Source: Caprimulgus europaeus (Eukaryota; Chordata; Aves; Caprimulgiformes; Caprimulgidae). From it: a stretch of DNA of 64,000 nucleotides. A model generated the notes under the pieces. The model ran no database searches. It was given only the letters and a program-made list of their open reading frames with translations, and was not told the origin of the DNA. The position numbers and the translations under genes are program-made. Positions 1 to 12,452 of this stretch are shown here, one piece after another; the first letter of the stretch is position 1, and each line of letters opens with the position of its first letter. Where the stretch lies: the NCBI GenBank assembly GCA_907165065.1, contig OU015529.1:8853054-8917053 (forward strand), read 5' to 3'.

Positions 1-3000
1 TGTCCATTCTCTTTGGACTATTTATTGTGTTGGTGGAATTAATTACCATCTCATTAATTTTTTAACCATGGTAATATGATACTTTTAATACAACTGTTCA
101 GATTAACAAGAAATGAAGATAAAATGCTTAGGCATACCCTATGTGTGGAAAGCTTTTAATAAGTAAAAAAAGGTTTTTTGACAGCGGTGGTCAGGCACAT
201 AGCCTTGACCTTACTAACAAAAGGAAGGAGCTATCTGAAATCAAGTCAGATTGTACACACAGAAAGGAAGACAAAAGGCATTTGATTCATTAGATTAATT
301 TGCTTCTGATGCTTTGTCATCAATGGTTTAGGTGACTGAGAATCCAGACAGACTCAGTTCTACCTCTCTGTAACTTTGATCCACAGAAGACTCATACTTA
401 TTTCTTATTCTGTATTTTCAGCTTCAAGATAACTCTTAAGGAAAAAAGTAATCCAAAAGATATTCAGTGACAATAAGAACCCTGAAGAACAAGATAGACA
501 GACATGGAGGAAAATAGAGAATTCATTCTTATAAAAGATGGTTGTTGCTGCTAGTTCATTTTATGCCAAAGGTCTCCTATCATAGCAATCTTTGGGAATA
601 TACCCATGAGGGGATTAGCTCTTCTTATATAATTCAATATTTTGTCTTAACTATTTGAGAAAAAAAGAAAAAGATCTCAGTCAAAAAACTTTTAATATCT
701 TTACAAAGCAATAATTACATTTCCTTGATAAACTAGAGTATTAACAGAATTCTAATTGATCCTTATTCTAAGAAAACTGTCACTTGGCAAACAAGATTCG
801 AGACACAGAATAACTGGCAGGTTATATTCTACCAAGTTATGCTAGAAAAAGGAAGATACACAAGTTTTTCAAAGGACAAATAAAATACAAACTAAATTTA
901 CACTCCAAAACACTTGCCTGAGCACATGAATTGGCATCAGATTACTTTACACTTTGTATATTGTACTTCTAGTGTTACTACTATTTATTCAAATGAAGGC
1001 AATCAGGGCCATTCTCCTAATTTGTAAGAGGAATGCTGCGCTTACATTGGCAAAGTAGGGCTCTGGGCCAGGCCTCGTGTTTATTGAGGCAAGAGTTCAT
1101 TTAATGGAATTTAAGGTTTTAATATTATGTAATTAAATTTATGTCAACACAAATCAAAATACATGGTGTAGGTTCTGTTACTCCAGCCAGAGACAGGCAA
1201 GCAGAGCCTTGCTCTCCAGGGAAGCCCTTTTGACTTAAAGGGCACTCCAAACTGATGAATCTTGGCATTCTCTGCGCTGTCACTGTAGTCAGTAGAGTTC
1301 ATATACTTAGAGCATCTGTTCAGAATGACTTGGCAGTAGGATGGAGCTCTCTTTGCAATTTTGACTTTTAAAGAAATCCTTATTTAAATGTGAAGAAAGA
1401 GGCAAATATTTTAGATAGCCTTAGAAAAACATGATTTGATGGTGCTTTTCATCATAATATTTTTTATGATTGCTACCTCAAGTCTTTTCAGAGGTAGCTA
1501 GGTCTTTCCATGTGTGCCCAAGCAGCTAAGAATGAATGCAAGACTAAACAATCTGTTTTGAAATACTGCATAATGGTAAGTATAATAGAATTTGAATTTG
1601 TTGTGTATTTTGCAAGTTAGCATACCTAATTTTCAGTTTTGTTAGTACTTCAAAAAGCTTTGACACCTATTTAATTAGTATAAGCTTGGTAATTCAGCCA
1701 ATGAAAACTAAAATGTTTAAGTTACATTAATTGAAAACAATGTTAACAGTTAATTTTCTGAATGATGGAGCAATATAAAAAACAAACTTGAATAGTATTA
1801 TGATTAATTAATTGATCAGCTAGATCCTGTTGAGAAATTATATTCAATAAGAGTCTGTCAATACAAATTGCTATCAACTGCCACTTTTTGAAGTGCCAAG
1901 AATAATGAGTTCAGGTGCATATTAGAACTAGTTGTCATGAATACCAATTTACAGCAGAAAAATTGATTGTTTATCACCTAATCTAATTTCAGACAGTTAA
2001 CTTGTAAGGACTCATTTTAGCATTGAATTTTCAAGAATTTCAGTGTTGTTCAAAACAGCCATTTATTCTAATAAGTTTGCAAATTTGAATTCTTCTGTAA
2101 ATAATTTAAAGCAGCCTCTAACTCAATTTTGCCATTGATTATGTAGAAAATATTTACCATTTGTGTTCAACATGCAAACACCCCCGTTCCTCTTACTGGC
2201 AGCACGTTTCATTACAAATGCTTCCCTGCTACAGCAGTATTAGACTTCAAGAACATTGAGAAAGATGCAGTGTCTAATGTTGCTCCCAGCTGACTCGGAC
2301 AAAATATCTTGTGGAGTCTCTTGCATCATGCAGACTAGAAACTATACCACACATGGAGGCATTTACTACCTTTTATTTCAGCACATCTGGTCAGTTCTGA
2401 TGTCCAGATGCTGAAGAAGGTTCATAAGCAGAGTGAAATGATGAAAAGTTGCTCTGTTTTGGTGCAAGGGAGGGGTTTAGTTAATTCTATACTTTCTGCA
2501 CTCTATTTATGAAGTCTGATAGGTTATTTGATGGCAATTGTGAACAAGGAAAGTTTTAAGAAAAAAGTCTACTTGGAGCCTTTGACAAACAACGCAAGAC
2601 ATAAATTTCTTAATGGTTCCTAGCAAGTTGTCACAGCTAGAAACTGTTTAACACTTACAAAGAGTTCTCCCCCTCCCATTTTTCAAAAATCCACTGAACT
2701 TCAGTTAGTGCTGCCCAAGTACAAATACGCAGTTACATTATAACAATGAAGTAAATTGACATAATTATTTCAGATTTTATTACTCTGCATAAATCTTTAC
2801 ATCTAGGAACCATGGAAATCTATGTCTACAATTCTAATATATGCTCTTGCAACAGTTTGCAATTTATGGAAATTTATGTACTATCAGCCTTTTGCTTTAC
2901 TTTGCAAACAAGGCATTGAAACCAGTCATGTCCCAACATGCTTGCAATAGGTACCTGTCAAAGTCCACCAGCATCTACTCATATCTGTGAAACACTAGTG

Positions 3001-6000
3001 AGTGTAAAGGTTCCTGACAGTCCCATTGACTTGCTGCAACTACCTCACACTAGTATGCAGTACGTTCCTTAGTTGAAGCAGATCCCTTTATATTTCAAAA
3101 TAACTATTATACTAATACTCTCCAGTAATCTGTGACTTCAAGAAAGATCAACAACAGTTGCAAACAAACAGCAATAAACTAAAAAGGTTTCAAAAGCCTT
3201 TTCAACTTTCCTTTAATACCATGAATTGATTTAATAAAGAAAAAAGTTCAACAGCAAAGTCTTTGAAATGCCACCTCAAAAACAGGTCAGATTCTTACTT
3301 CCTAGCTTCTCTTTTACAGCATGAAAGGCTGTCTGTGTTTTGCCCCATGACTTTTGTCCTTATGGGAGCTCCTATGGATCATTTCTGTTAGTAAAAAGGA
3401 ATCCATTGACTAAGCCTATCCTAGAGCTAACAGACTGAGCTTCCATTGGGAAAATGCTGCAGGCAGAACACAGATATTGACCAACCTACTTAAAAATATA
3501 ACAGCACATATTCAGCACTACACTAGAATTGCTGTTTATTAGATTTCACACGAAACTCTTTCATAAGTGAGGAAGTATTTGAGCTTTAACTTCAAGTCAG
3601 ACTAATAGCAGAATACTTTATTGCCTCAAAAATTCTTGTTTTCTACAAGTCTGATATTTCCCTCCCTGAGAACATTTTACTGGATTTTGCTCTTACTGTT
3701 CCTGGAACATCTTAGGATGACCAGCTTCAGAAAGTCACCGTGTTCTTTCCACAACCATTTTAGAACAACTTAAACTGCTGTCAGCGTACAGCAGAGCAAG
3801 GACAGATTACAGAAGTAGACCATTGCAGAATAGGTATGGTTTAGCACTTTAACATTGCAGACACACAACTGAAACTTCCAAAAATTAAATTTAAAAGACT
3901 TATCAAAAAGAAAGTTATTTAGACCATGTTCAAACAGTCTTTGGTATTAACAGAAATAAGACAAGAGGAAATCAGAGATGGGAACTTCTTAATCTGGGTT
4001 CATTACCAAAGCTAATACCTCACAAACCTATGGTGTCAGGAATCAAAAGGTTGTTCCTAACCCTGTCATCAAGCGTTTGATATCTGAAAGGCAGGGAGGG
4101 AATATGACATTTGCATTTTTCCTTTTAGGCAGAGGGAAGGAAAGTATTCTCCATTAACAGTTCATATATATATTATAACCACACCTAGACAGTTCAGAAA
4201 ACCTATCTATATTTACTGAATCAATATAATAGCGTAGTAGTCTTAAAAAACACTCCCCTGCCACTATAGTATGTTGTAAACTCAGTCAAAACCACTTAAT
4301 GCTTCAGTTTTGAAAATGCTGAAGTTTGGAATAAATTTTCTGTAAAGAAATGCAGCCATACTTCATTACTTTGGAGTCTATATCACATCTTAAACCTTTA
4401 CAAAATTAGAACTACAAGAATCTGTAATTACATCAGAACAAAAAGTATTCCAAAAGTTGCAAGGCATTAACACACGACTGAAAAACCATGAGTGCATCTT
4501 ACTTCCAGTTCAACACCAGAATAGATTGATCCAAGTAATAGTATACATTAAAATACAGGCAGGTTATAATAAATTGTATTTATGATGAAGTATCAACTAG
4601 TATTTCTATTGGCATTCTATAACAACTGATATTTGGCTCCATACAATCCATTACTTTAACCATTACGTGGTAACAAAGTCTTTCTAATAAAGCTTTCAGA
4701 TTTTAAATAATATTGATCTGTACAAAATTGTTATTTACCATTGATAGACACTATGCAGCAAAACAACTTTAAGGAAGATGTATGCATCACAATGCAACTG
4801 AATGCAAGGTCCTACCTAGACAGGATGTTACTCACCCTTAAGGGGGAACCAATAACAGATGAGTGCAGTGATGCTTTTATACAGCATTTGTAAGATCATA
4901 TTCATTTTGACCAGAGCCTTACCAAGCGTGAAGCATTATAAAAAACATACCACTTTACAATCAGCTCTCAGATTTCATCCTTTGGCTCCAGTCCTAGTCC
5001 AAATAATCAAGACAAAAGATGGAGAACTGCATTGCATTCAAAGAGCTCCAGAACAATCTGTGGTCCATGAAACATGCTTTGCAATGTGAAGAACTCTATT
5101 TGCTTTACTGAACAACTTCTAAAAGACTATTAAATCAAAATCTACAAGTACCAACAAAAGTACAAGACTTTGAGGTCACTTTAACAGATGAAAGCAAAAC
5201 AAACTTAAATGGCTCTCAAATTTATGACAGCTCAAGTTGACGAATTATTTTAATTAGATCCAAAAAAACAGGTGAAAATATTAATCATTGCAAGACTGCA
5301 GATCCAGATGTAAAAGGGTTAAATGTGACTGGACTGAAGATGTGTAGAATTTAGATACCTATTCTTATGATGTTCCCCCCGCCCCCCGCTAAAAAAATAT
5401 TATTGCATTATTTTTCTGGCACCTAAATCCAAAACCAAATAAATTCCTGTTGGTACACAGAGAAACTTTCACACGTTCAGAATTTACTGCAGTCTAAACA
5501 GAGCTAATGGCTTCAGTGTTTATGTCTTACATAAGCACATACAGGAATACTAAAGTAAACATTCCTCTGCCGACGTTTCCCATAGAATAGTTAAAAATGC
5601 ACCATTAATTAGGCTAATATGTTACTAGGGAGAGACACAGAAGTTTTTGATTCTGCGTCAAAGGGCAATTCATGAACTACACATTACATTGGTATAATTG
5701 GATTAAAGGCTTGGACATTAGTTCACACAGAGATTAGAAAACCCATACCCAGTATCTTCTGTCTCCCAGGACAGCAGTCTCGGTCACAGGTCATTTTTCC
5801 AAAAAGCTTGTTGAGGTCAAGAACCCTTTTCTCTACAACAGCAGAATCACAGCTATGACAACAAATGACAAGAGCAGCCCATAACCTTACATACAGGTCA
5901 GAGAAATGATTCTTTGACTCTGCTGCTGCTGGCCTCTAACACTCATCTCAGATTTTTCAATGACTGTTTCAGGCACTGAACCACCGTACAAGGTATAAAC

Positions 6001-9000
6001 GCAACAACACTTCCTCTGTTTTTGAAAGCAGAAGCATGAGCATCTAATTCCAGGAGACCATTTTTAGATGTGAATCCTGACTTGACAGAAGCAGCTTTCT
6101 GCTGCCTGTTTTAGGTACTTCTGAAAAGGCATCCCTTTTCAGTATTCCCTGTTGGCTCTGCTCCACACATGGCTCTGGATTCAGTTCTGAGTCAGGCATC
6201 TAAAAATGGATTACTACAGCAATAGGAATTACAATAGCAAAATCTTTGGGGAGAAATTTATCCCAACACTTCATTTGGTGTTTTTAAATTGACAACATAT
6301 TTCTGAGTGAGCACTATTTAAGCTCTGTATTTTTAGGAAAAGCTGTAGTAATTACTGGGTTATATTTTATAGCCTCTGTTATGCTGAAAGCCATATCTAG
6401 ATTGAAGATAGAAAGGCCCAATATAAATACTGTCATTTACAAGTAGGTCACTGGATAGGGAGCAAAAAAAAACCAACCTGGGCTTGCTTCCAATTTTCCC
6501 TTTTCAACTCTGTAAAGTGGGATGGATATCTAGTAATGTATAAGAAGTATTTTTATACCTAAAGATGAAAATAAACATAATTTACTAACAGACTGTTTCA
6601 AATAGCTACAAGGCTACTGAAGTATTGAATTACTATAATATTTGATTTCCCTCAAAGGTTCTCACCTGCATTGTACAGAATTTACTACTTAAATAATGCA
6701 AAACTATAAATCAGCAAAAGGACGTTCACACTTCAGGGAGCCTGACTTCATACCCCACAAATATCACTTAGATTATAAGAATGGCTCTTGGATAATACTG
6801 GAATAACCTTATTTTGTTAATTGTGACATTTAAAAACAAGATAAACTGGAGCCTTGCCAGCATTTCAGAAACATTTTGGGCCACACCATTATTATTGTAT
6901 AATTTATAAGGAAGGAATCATGAAGTGTAACTGTTAATTTTCTCTGAACAAGCAAACACATCAACTGGACACTTCGGGTATGTTCATACAATAGGAATGT
7001 TTGTTCCACTACAGATACCTTTTATTCCTTTGAAAACACTCCTTTTAATTTTGATCTGTGCTTACATCATGTATTGTTACTTGAATAAGTCACATGTACA
7101 AATACCTAAGACTCAATTACAAGTACTGCTAAAGAAGAAAAGCTATTATTTTTTCAATTACAATGTTTGTTTAAACAGTATTGTAATTTATGAAAAAAAT
7201 ACTAAATTTGATGCACTCTTTTATAAGAAAGCTTTAATCCTAGAAAAGGCCCTATGGATGATCTTTATGCAAACAGATTTTTATCAGATTTTTTTTTTTT
7301 AAGAAGTTACTTGGGTTTTCTCCTCAGATCAAGAATGCAGATTAAGGGATTTCAGGATGTTAAAAGTAATAATATTCTCCCCACTTCATTGTAAGCAAGG
7401 GTGAAATTCCTAGCAAACAAATGTTTAAGAACCACATGTAAAAATCATAGGCATGACTATTTTCAGTAAGATGCTATTGAACATAGCCAGGTATACATAA
7501 TTCTGCTTTTTAATCTTGATTTTCTGGAAGTGGAACACAAAAACATATTCTGAGAGTTATAGTTTCACTTGAGAAATCACAGTACTACTATAGTTTTCCT
7601 ATGAATAAGCCTACATTGCATGTCTTAACATCAGAGAGGATGCCTCAGTCGTGCACAAAGCAGCACAAACTAGTTTGTGCCCATATTTTTCAAGCTGATG
7701 GCCCTTTGTAGCACTAGACTGCACCCGTACTACACCTCACTTCTGTGCACATTCCCAGCACCGAAACAATAGCTGCTCCACAGCCTTCTTACCACTGCCC
7801 CCCTCCAAAATGCACCACCTTATTCAACTCTGCTACGTGCATTTTGTCATCACACAGGAATGTTTTACATAACAGGTGGGTACATTTACATTCCTCTCTG
7901 CTGTTTTGCAATAGTTGTATAGATAATGCTACTTATGGCAGCTAATGCAACAAACAGGATTTGGCTTAGGTCACAGCTTTTACTCACCTCATCACCCACC
8001 ACTTTACAACCTTCCATATTTTTATTTATGGCAAGTAAATGGAATAAATTTTATTTACCAGCTACTCAACCTTTTCACTGGTTTTTGAGACTGGGACAAA
8101 ATACCTCATGGTATTAATCAGCTAGTTGCTATTGAACTTTAGACCACTGCAATCTTGAAAGGGAAAGATTTGTATGTCCACTCAATGTGGGAGGCGTCAT
8201 TCCCCATTGCATAGATCATTTCCAAGGCTCCCATATCAAGGCAGTGATGCATACTAGGCTTTATAAGCAGCAAAGAATTTTTAGATACTTGAGAGCAATT
8301 GTTTTCTTTGTAGCCTTTTTAAAAAGACAGAACTGCTACTGTTTGAGTCACTGTGGAAATGACTAGAGGTGAACCAAACTGACACTCCCTTATTAGCACT
8401 GGGGAAGGCAAAACAATGATGCATAGGCTTTCTGTAATTCCCATGAGTACTCCTCTAGTCCTTCTCAAGGTAAATACTAATGTCAATCGTTCACTAAAGC
8501 CATCAATTTTCCAGAGTTTCCTCTGCCTTAAAACTTACTTTACAAGCATGATTTTAATATTACATTCTGTGACAGAAGAGCTTATAAAGGAGCGTAACAG
8601 GAGAGTTCATTTGGCCCTATATCTCTGGTAATGGGCGCTATATGAAATATGAACTTTCTTATCTGTGATATATTATCTTTTGCTTGAAATATGACTAATT
8701 ACTGTCATTTGTTAGATGAGAGACAGTTAAGTAGTGTTTTTTGTGTCACATTGACTTCACATTGCTTATGATTGCATGAAATTAGTGACTGAATTTCTGA
8801 ATACAGATTTTAGAAGATTCACCATGTACCTCATAATTATTAATACACTGCCTTCACTGAAACTTATAACTGAGAAAAGGGTACCAATACTACACTTAAT
8901 ACATTCATGATCGCATTCATTGTAGACTGAAATATGTAAAGAAGTAGATCAGTGTTCTGCAATAGTAACATCAGATCATATACAGTAAACAGAGGACAGT

Positions 9001-9062
9001 TTCTTAATGTATAGCTTAAACGATTCATTGCTTTCGCTTTGTTAAGTATTTGTACACAATGC
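1..9062. other. AT-rich intron, no recognisable element
   Basis: No gene, exon or interspersed repeat is recognisable here. The open frames at 4859-5089, 6997-7302 and 7745-8117 are short, AT-driven, lack splice context and resemble no family I know. Slightly GC-richer patches lie at about 1150-1330, 2160-2480, 5750-6130 and 7640-7870; they could be conserved non-coding sequence or old repeats, but nothing in them decides. A short C-rich run sits at 5374-5388, and a perfect 18-bp palindrome at 7663-7680 is listed separately. Confidence 0.6.
7663..7680. repeat. Perfect 18-bp palindrome
   Basis: GCACAAACTAGTTTGTGC reads the same on both strands with no spacer. It sits at the left edge of a GC-richer patch (7640-7870). 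It could be a dimeric protein-binding site, a remnant of a repeat terminus, or chance. Confidence 0.9.
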
Positions 9063-9688
9063 TATCCTGGTTTTTGCTAGGATAGAATTAATTTTATTCT
9101 TAGTAGCTAGGAAGCACTGTGTTTTGGTTTCAGTGTGGGATTTGTTATGAGAAGAATTTGATAAAGTACAAGCACATGGTGTTTGCATAGTTTGTAAGTG
9201 CAGAGGACTGGGGGGGAAATTAGCAAACCCCAGAACTGACAGTTGGATATGCCAGTAAGATATTCCATATCATATTACGTCATGTTCAGTATATTAACCA
9301 GGGCTGACGAGAAGGGGGGAGATTCTCTTGGGAATCGCTCAGGCTTGCTTTTCCAGGATTGCAATTTCAGGTTCAGGGCTCCTTTTCACTCCTCTGGGAT
9401 TGCCATGAGCAGGTGGTGAGCAATTGTACTGTGTATCACTCACATATATATTTTTTTTTAATTTGGTATCATTATTATTACTATTTTAATTTTATTTTAC
9501 TCTAATTATTAAATTGTTCTTATCTCAACCTACAAGTCTCCTGACATTTACCCCTCCAATTCTCTCCCTGATTCCCTGAGGGGGGGAAGGAGGAAGAGGG
9601 GAAAGGGGGAAGGGGGGAGTGGAAGTGGCTGTGCAAGTCTGCAAGTGGCTGTGTCTTGTTTGGCTGCCAGAAAAGCTAAACTATCACA
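9063..9688 (+). mobile_element. Solo LTR of an avian endogenous retrovirus (ERVL-like)
   Basis: A fossil of about 626 bp. It matches, from memory, the abundant bird LTR whose 5' end reads like TCCTGGTTT...GGATAGA and whose 3' end is an AAGCTAAACTATCACA-type terminus. Parts in order: a U3 with a CRE-like TTACGTCA (9275-9282) and a TATA-like box (about 9290-9296); an AT-rich stretch with an ATTAAA-type poly(A) signal (9508-9513); then a G/A-rich segment (about 9578-9620) and the 3' end. A roughly 5-bp target duplication, slightly imperfect, flanks it (9058-9062 and 9689-9693). No internal retroviral sequence lies next to it, so it is a solo LTR left by recombination between two LTRs. Moderately diverged, hence not recent. 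The LTR reads opposite to ATRNL1. ERVL assignment is by memory of the 5-bp duplication and family; less certain than the LTR call. Confidence 0.85.
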
Positions 9689-11639
9689 AACGCTAAAGAT
9701 TCACTTTCCAAGATAACCACTTCTCTATTTTCCAAAGCTGTTTCACATAATGTACTCAAGAGTTTGCTCCCAACAACAATCACACAAGTTATCCCATTTG
9801 TAAGTTTTATCATAGCTACTGACTATAAAATTGATCCTGCTAAATTTTATTAGCATACTTAACTGCAGCTGCCTACTTACTTCTAATTCCCATAGACTAC
9901 TTTTGGAGGGACAGTTCTGCATGTGAATTTGTTTGAAAGATTAAGACCCACATGACATTAGTCATAGCTATAAGTTAATAGCAATAATTATCATTAAATA
10001 TGACTTATCTTTTGGAAAAAGTGAAAAATAAGAGATACTACTTACATGAGAACAAACACAAAGTGATTGCTAAGACTAATCAGAAGCCAGATATGAAGGA
10101 TACTACTAAACAAGGGCTCAGACCCCATGATCACCTCTGTTGTGAAAGCAATTGGAACATCCTTTTAACACACTGACTCTTCTGTTCATAGACCTTAGTG
10201 ATCTAACATGCTTAGGAGAAAGGTATTCAGGATGACTTGTTCTACAGTACCTGAAATCACACAGCTCCATCATCTCTGGTTGACAACCTGAGCCAATAAG
10301 ACACAGTTTAAACTATTCAGATGTTTGTATGCATCAATCATATTTGCTAACATACCTGTTGACCTAAAATACAGAGTCTAAGCACTCAAGCACCAAAATG
10401 TGTCAATCAATTCTATGGTTCTAAATCGCTGAAAGAAGATGATGGCTTTACGATGTGGCAGGGATTTTTTAGTAAGATGAACACACCTATTCCGAAAAGG
10501 AGGTACTGTGTATTCAAGCAAGGCTTTATTATGAATAAGAAGAGTGGTCAGCCTATTTCTTGAAGATGGAAAAAAGAAAATATATATTGGGGAGAAAAGT
10601 TACATCTGCCTGGATTACCTTGTAGGCTTCAAAGGGGACACTAGGAAAAAATAAAAATCAAGGAAACAAAATCAGACCTAGAGAGAAAAACATCTTTCTC
10701 ACTACTCTTCGTAATAGGTACTTGAAACCTGTTTTTTTCTTTTGTTTCTTTTTGGAAGAACTAAAATAGCATTGCCAATTTGTACAACATAGAAAACAGT
10801 TTTAGTCTAGTTTACCTTAACTTTACTGAACTCCAACCAAGTCACTCTGCATTAAAGAACTAAAGAGAGAGACTTTTCTTTTCACAGCTCACCAAGTTTC
10901 CAGGTTGCTTTCCACGGGTAACCATTGCTCTTCACACAAAGTTTTTCCTACAGCACCACTCAGCACAAATTCACAGCCTTTCTTCAGGAGAGTATGCAAA
11001 CTTGTTACTTCTCTGATCTAGGCTTTTGTAGCTGCTGTTTCTAATTGGTCAAGGCTGAAGATGGGTAAAAGCCTGTAAGTTGGATCTTTATCAACCCTTT
11101 CTGGTTTGTTACCCTGTGAACTATGGCTAGTTTACCACAAAACCCCTAAAAAATAACCCTCCAAAAAACTGAACTCATCTCACCATACATGAACCATAAC
11201 TGTGTTTTATAACCACACATGCACTTCTAGTATTTAAATACAATATTTAAAAAACATAGTGCATAGTGTAAAAAGGTACACATTGCAACTACTGAAATGT
11301 AATATTTGGGAAAAAAATCTGGAATTTACAGGGTGGCATAGGAAGAAAAGCTCAAAAAATATGTCTCACCAAAAAGTATCAGCAGAAAAGCAGATGCTGA
11401 TGACTCTTCCATGCTGCTACTGAAATAAATGCCTTTACAGCAGTTCTTTGGTTACATTATCATCAAAGCTGCTCTAGTTTATGCAAGAACTTTATATCCA
11501 ACTTTATTCCACACACACAAAAAAAAAAGCCTGAAATCCTGAGCAACACAGACTTTGGCTTTTTGCTAATGATTTTCATTGGGTTGAGTTAGTAGAGAAT
11601 ACACATAGTACCCATAGTAGAGGAATAATGAGCTGGGGA
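9689..11639. other. AT-rich intron, nothing recognised
   Basis: No coding exon or repeat family recognised. There are short pyrimidine-rich runs (about 10730-10750 and 10870-10930) and an A-run at 11520-11528. None forms a convincing exon on either strand. Confidence 0.55.
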
Positions 11640-12110
11640 CCACTTAAAAAAATTGGATGTAGACAAGCCCACAGGACCAGATGGGATAATGAGGGAACTG
11701 ACCAATGTTATTGAGAAAATGTTATCATCTTTGATTGGTCATGGTGATCAGGGGAGGTTCCTGATCTCTGTAAAAAGGCAAATGTGACACACATCTTTAA
11801 GAAGGAAGATCTAGGGAAATTCAGACTGGCCAGCCTAACCTGCTTCCCTGGGAGGCCTATGAAGCAAATCCTCCTCGAAGCCTTTTCCTGGTACACGAAG
11901 GACAAGAATTTCATTAGGTATGAATTTATGAAAGGCAAAGTTTGCCAAATCAACCTGGTTACTTTTGGTGCTGGTCTGATTGGCTCAGTGGAAGACATGG
12001 ATGGCATTAACCTTGACTTTAGCAAGACTCTCAAACAGTTTTCCATGGTATCTTTGTAAACAAAACAGTGAGATCCAGAAGCCCTAGGAGTTAGGAGGAA
12101 AGCCTGACAG
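11640..12110 (+). mobile_element. CR1 LINE fragment, central reverse transcriptase region
   Basis: Translated pieces match the CR1 ORF2 reverse transcriptase. About 11650-11700 corresponds to the GPDG...REL segment. At 11784-12059 the peptide contains THIFKKED, RLASLTC, PMKQILLEAFSW and finally NLDFSKTLKQFSMVSL, the decayed counterpart of CR1's YLDFSKAFDTVSH block, which carries the first catalytic aspartate. The palm-domain glycines and basic residues are eroded, and the piece lacks both ends of the element. It is an inactive, 5'- and 3'-incomplete copy. A long open frame on the opposite strand (11708-12145) is only its shadow. The fragment stops shortly before another CR1 piece in opposite orientation (12224-12452). 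Confidence 0.88.
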
Positions 12111-12223
12111 TACAGGATTTGTTCATTCTTAAAAGAGGAAGACAAAGGTAGAATCTTATTGCTGACTCTGACTATGCTGTGCTTTTCTCACAGGAGTAAG
12201 ACAAGCAGCAGTGTAGCAGTTTA

Positions 12224-12452
12224 ACTTGTGTTGGGGACCCCAGAACTGGAGGCAGCACTGCAGGTGGGGTCTCACCAGAGCAGAGAAGAGGGGCAGAATC
12301 CCCTCCCTCAACCTGCTGGCCACGCTGCTCTGTATGCAGCCCAGGATAGAGTTATTGGCCTCTGGGCTGTGAGCACACATTGCCGGCTCGTGTTGAGCTT
12401 CTCATCCACCACCACCCCGAAGTCCTTCTCCTCAGGGATGCTCTCGATCCAG
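12224..12452 (-). mobile_element. CR1 LINE fragment, C-terminal ORF2 region
   Basis: On the minus strand the translation reads ILGCIQSSVASRLREGILP, then FSALVRPHLQCCLQFWGPQHK, the C-terminal part of CR1 ORF2, preceded by the decayed [11 protein letters not shown] region (about 12375-12450). Both the start of ORF2 and the CR1 3' end are missing. The DNA is well matched to bird CR1, so it looks younger than the relic at 18685-19065. It abuts a plus-strand CR1 piece carrying an earlier part of ORF2. Confidence 0.9.

Noticed and set aside
11708-12145. 145-codon open frame on the minus strand
   Set aside because: Antisense shadow of the CR1 reverse transcriptase fragment at 11640-12110.
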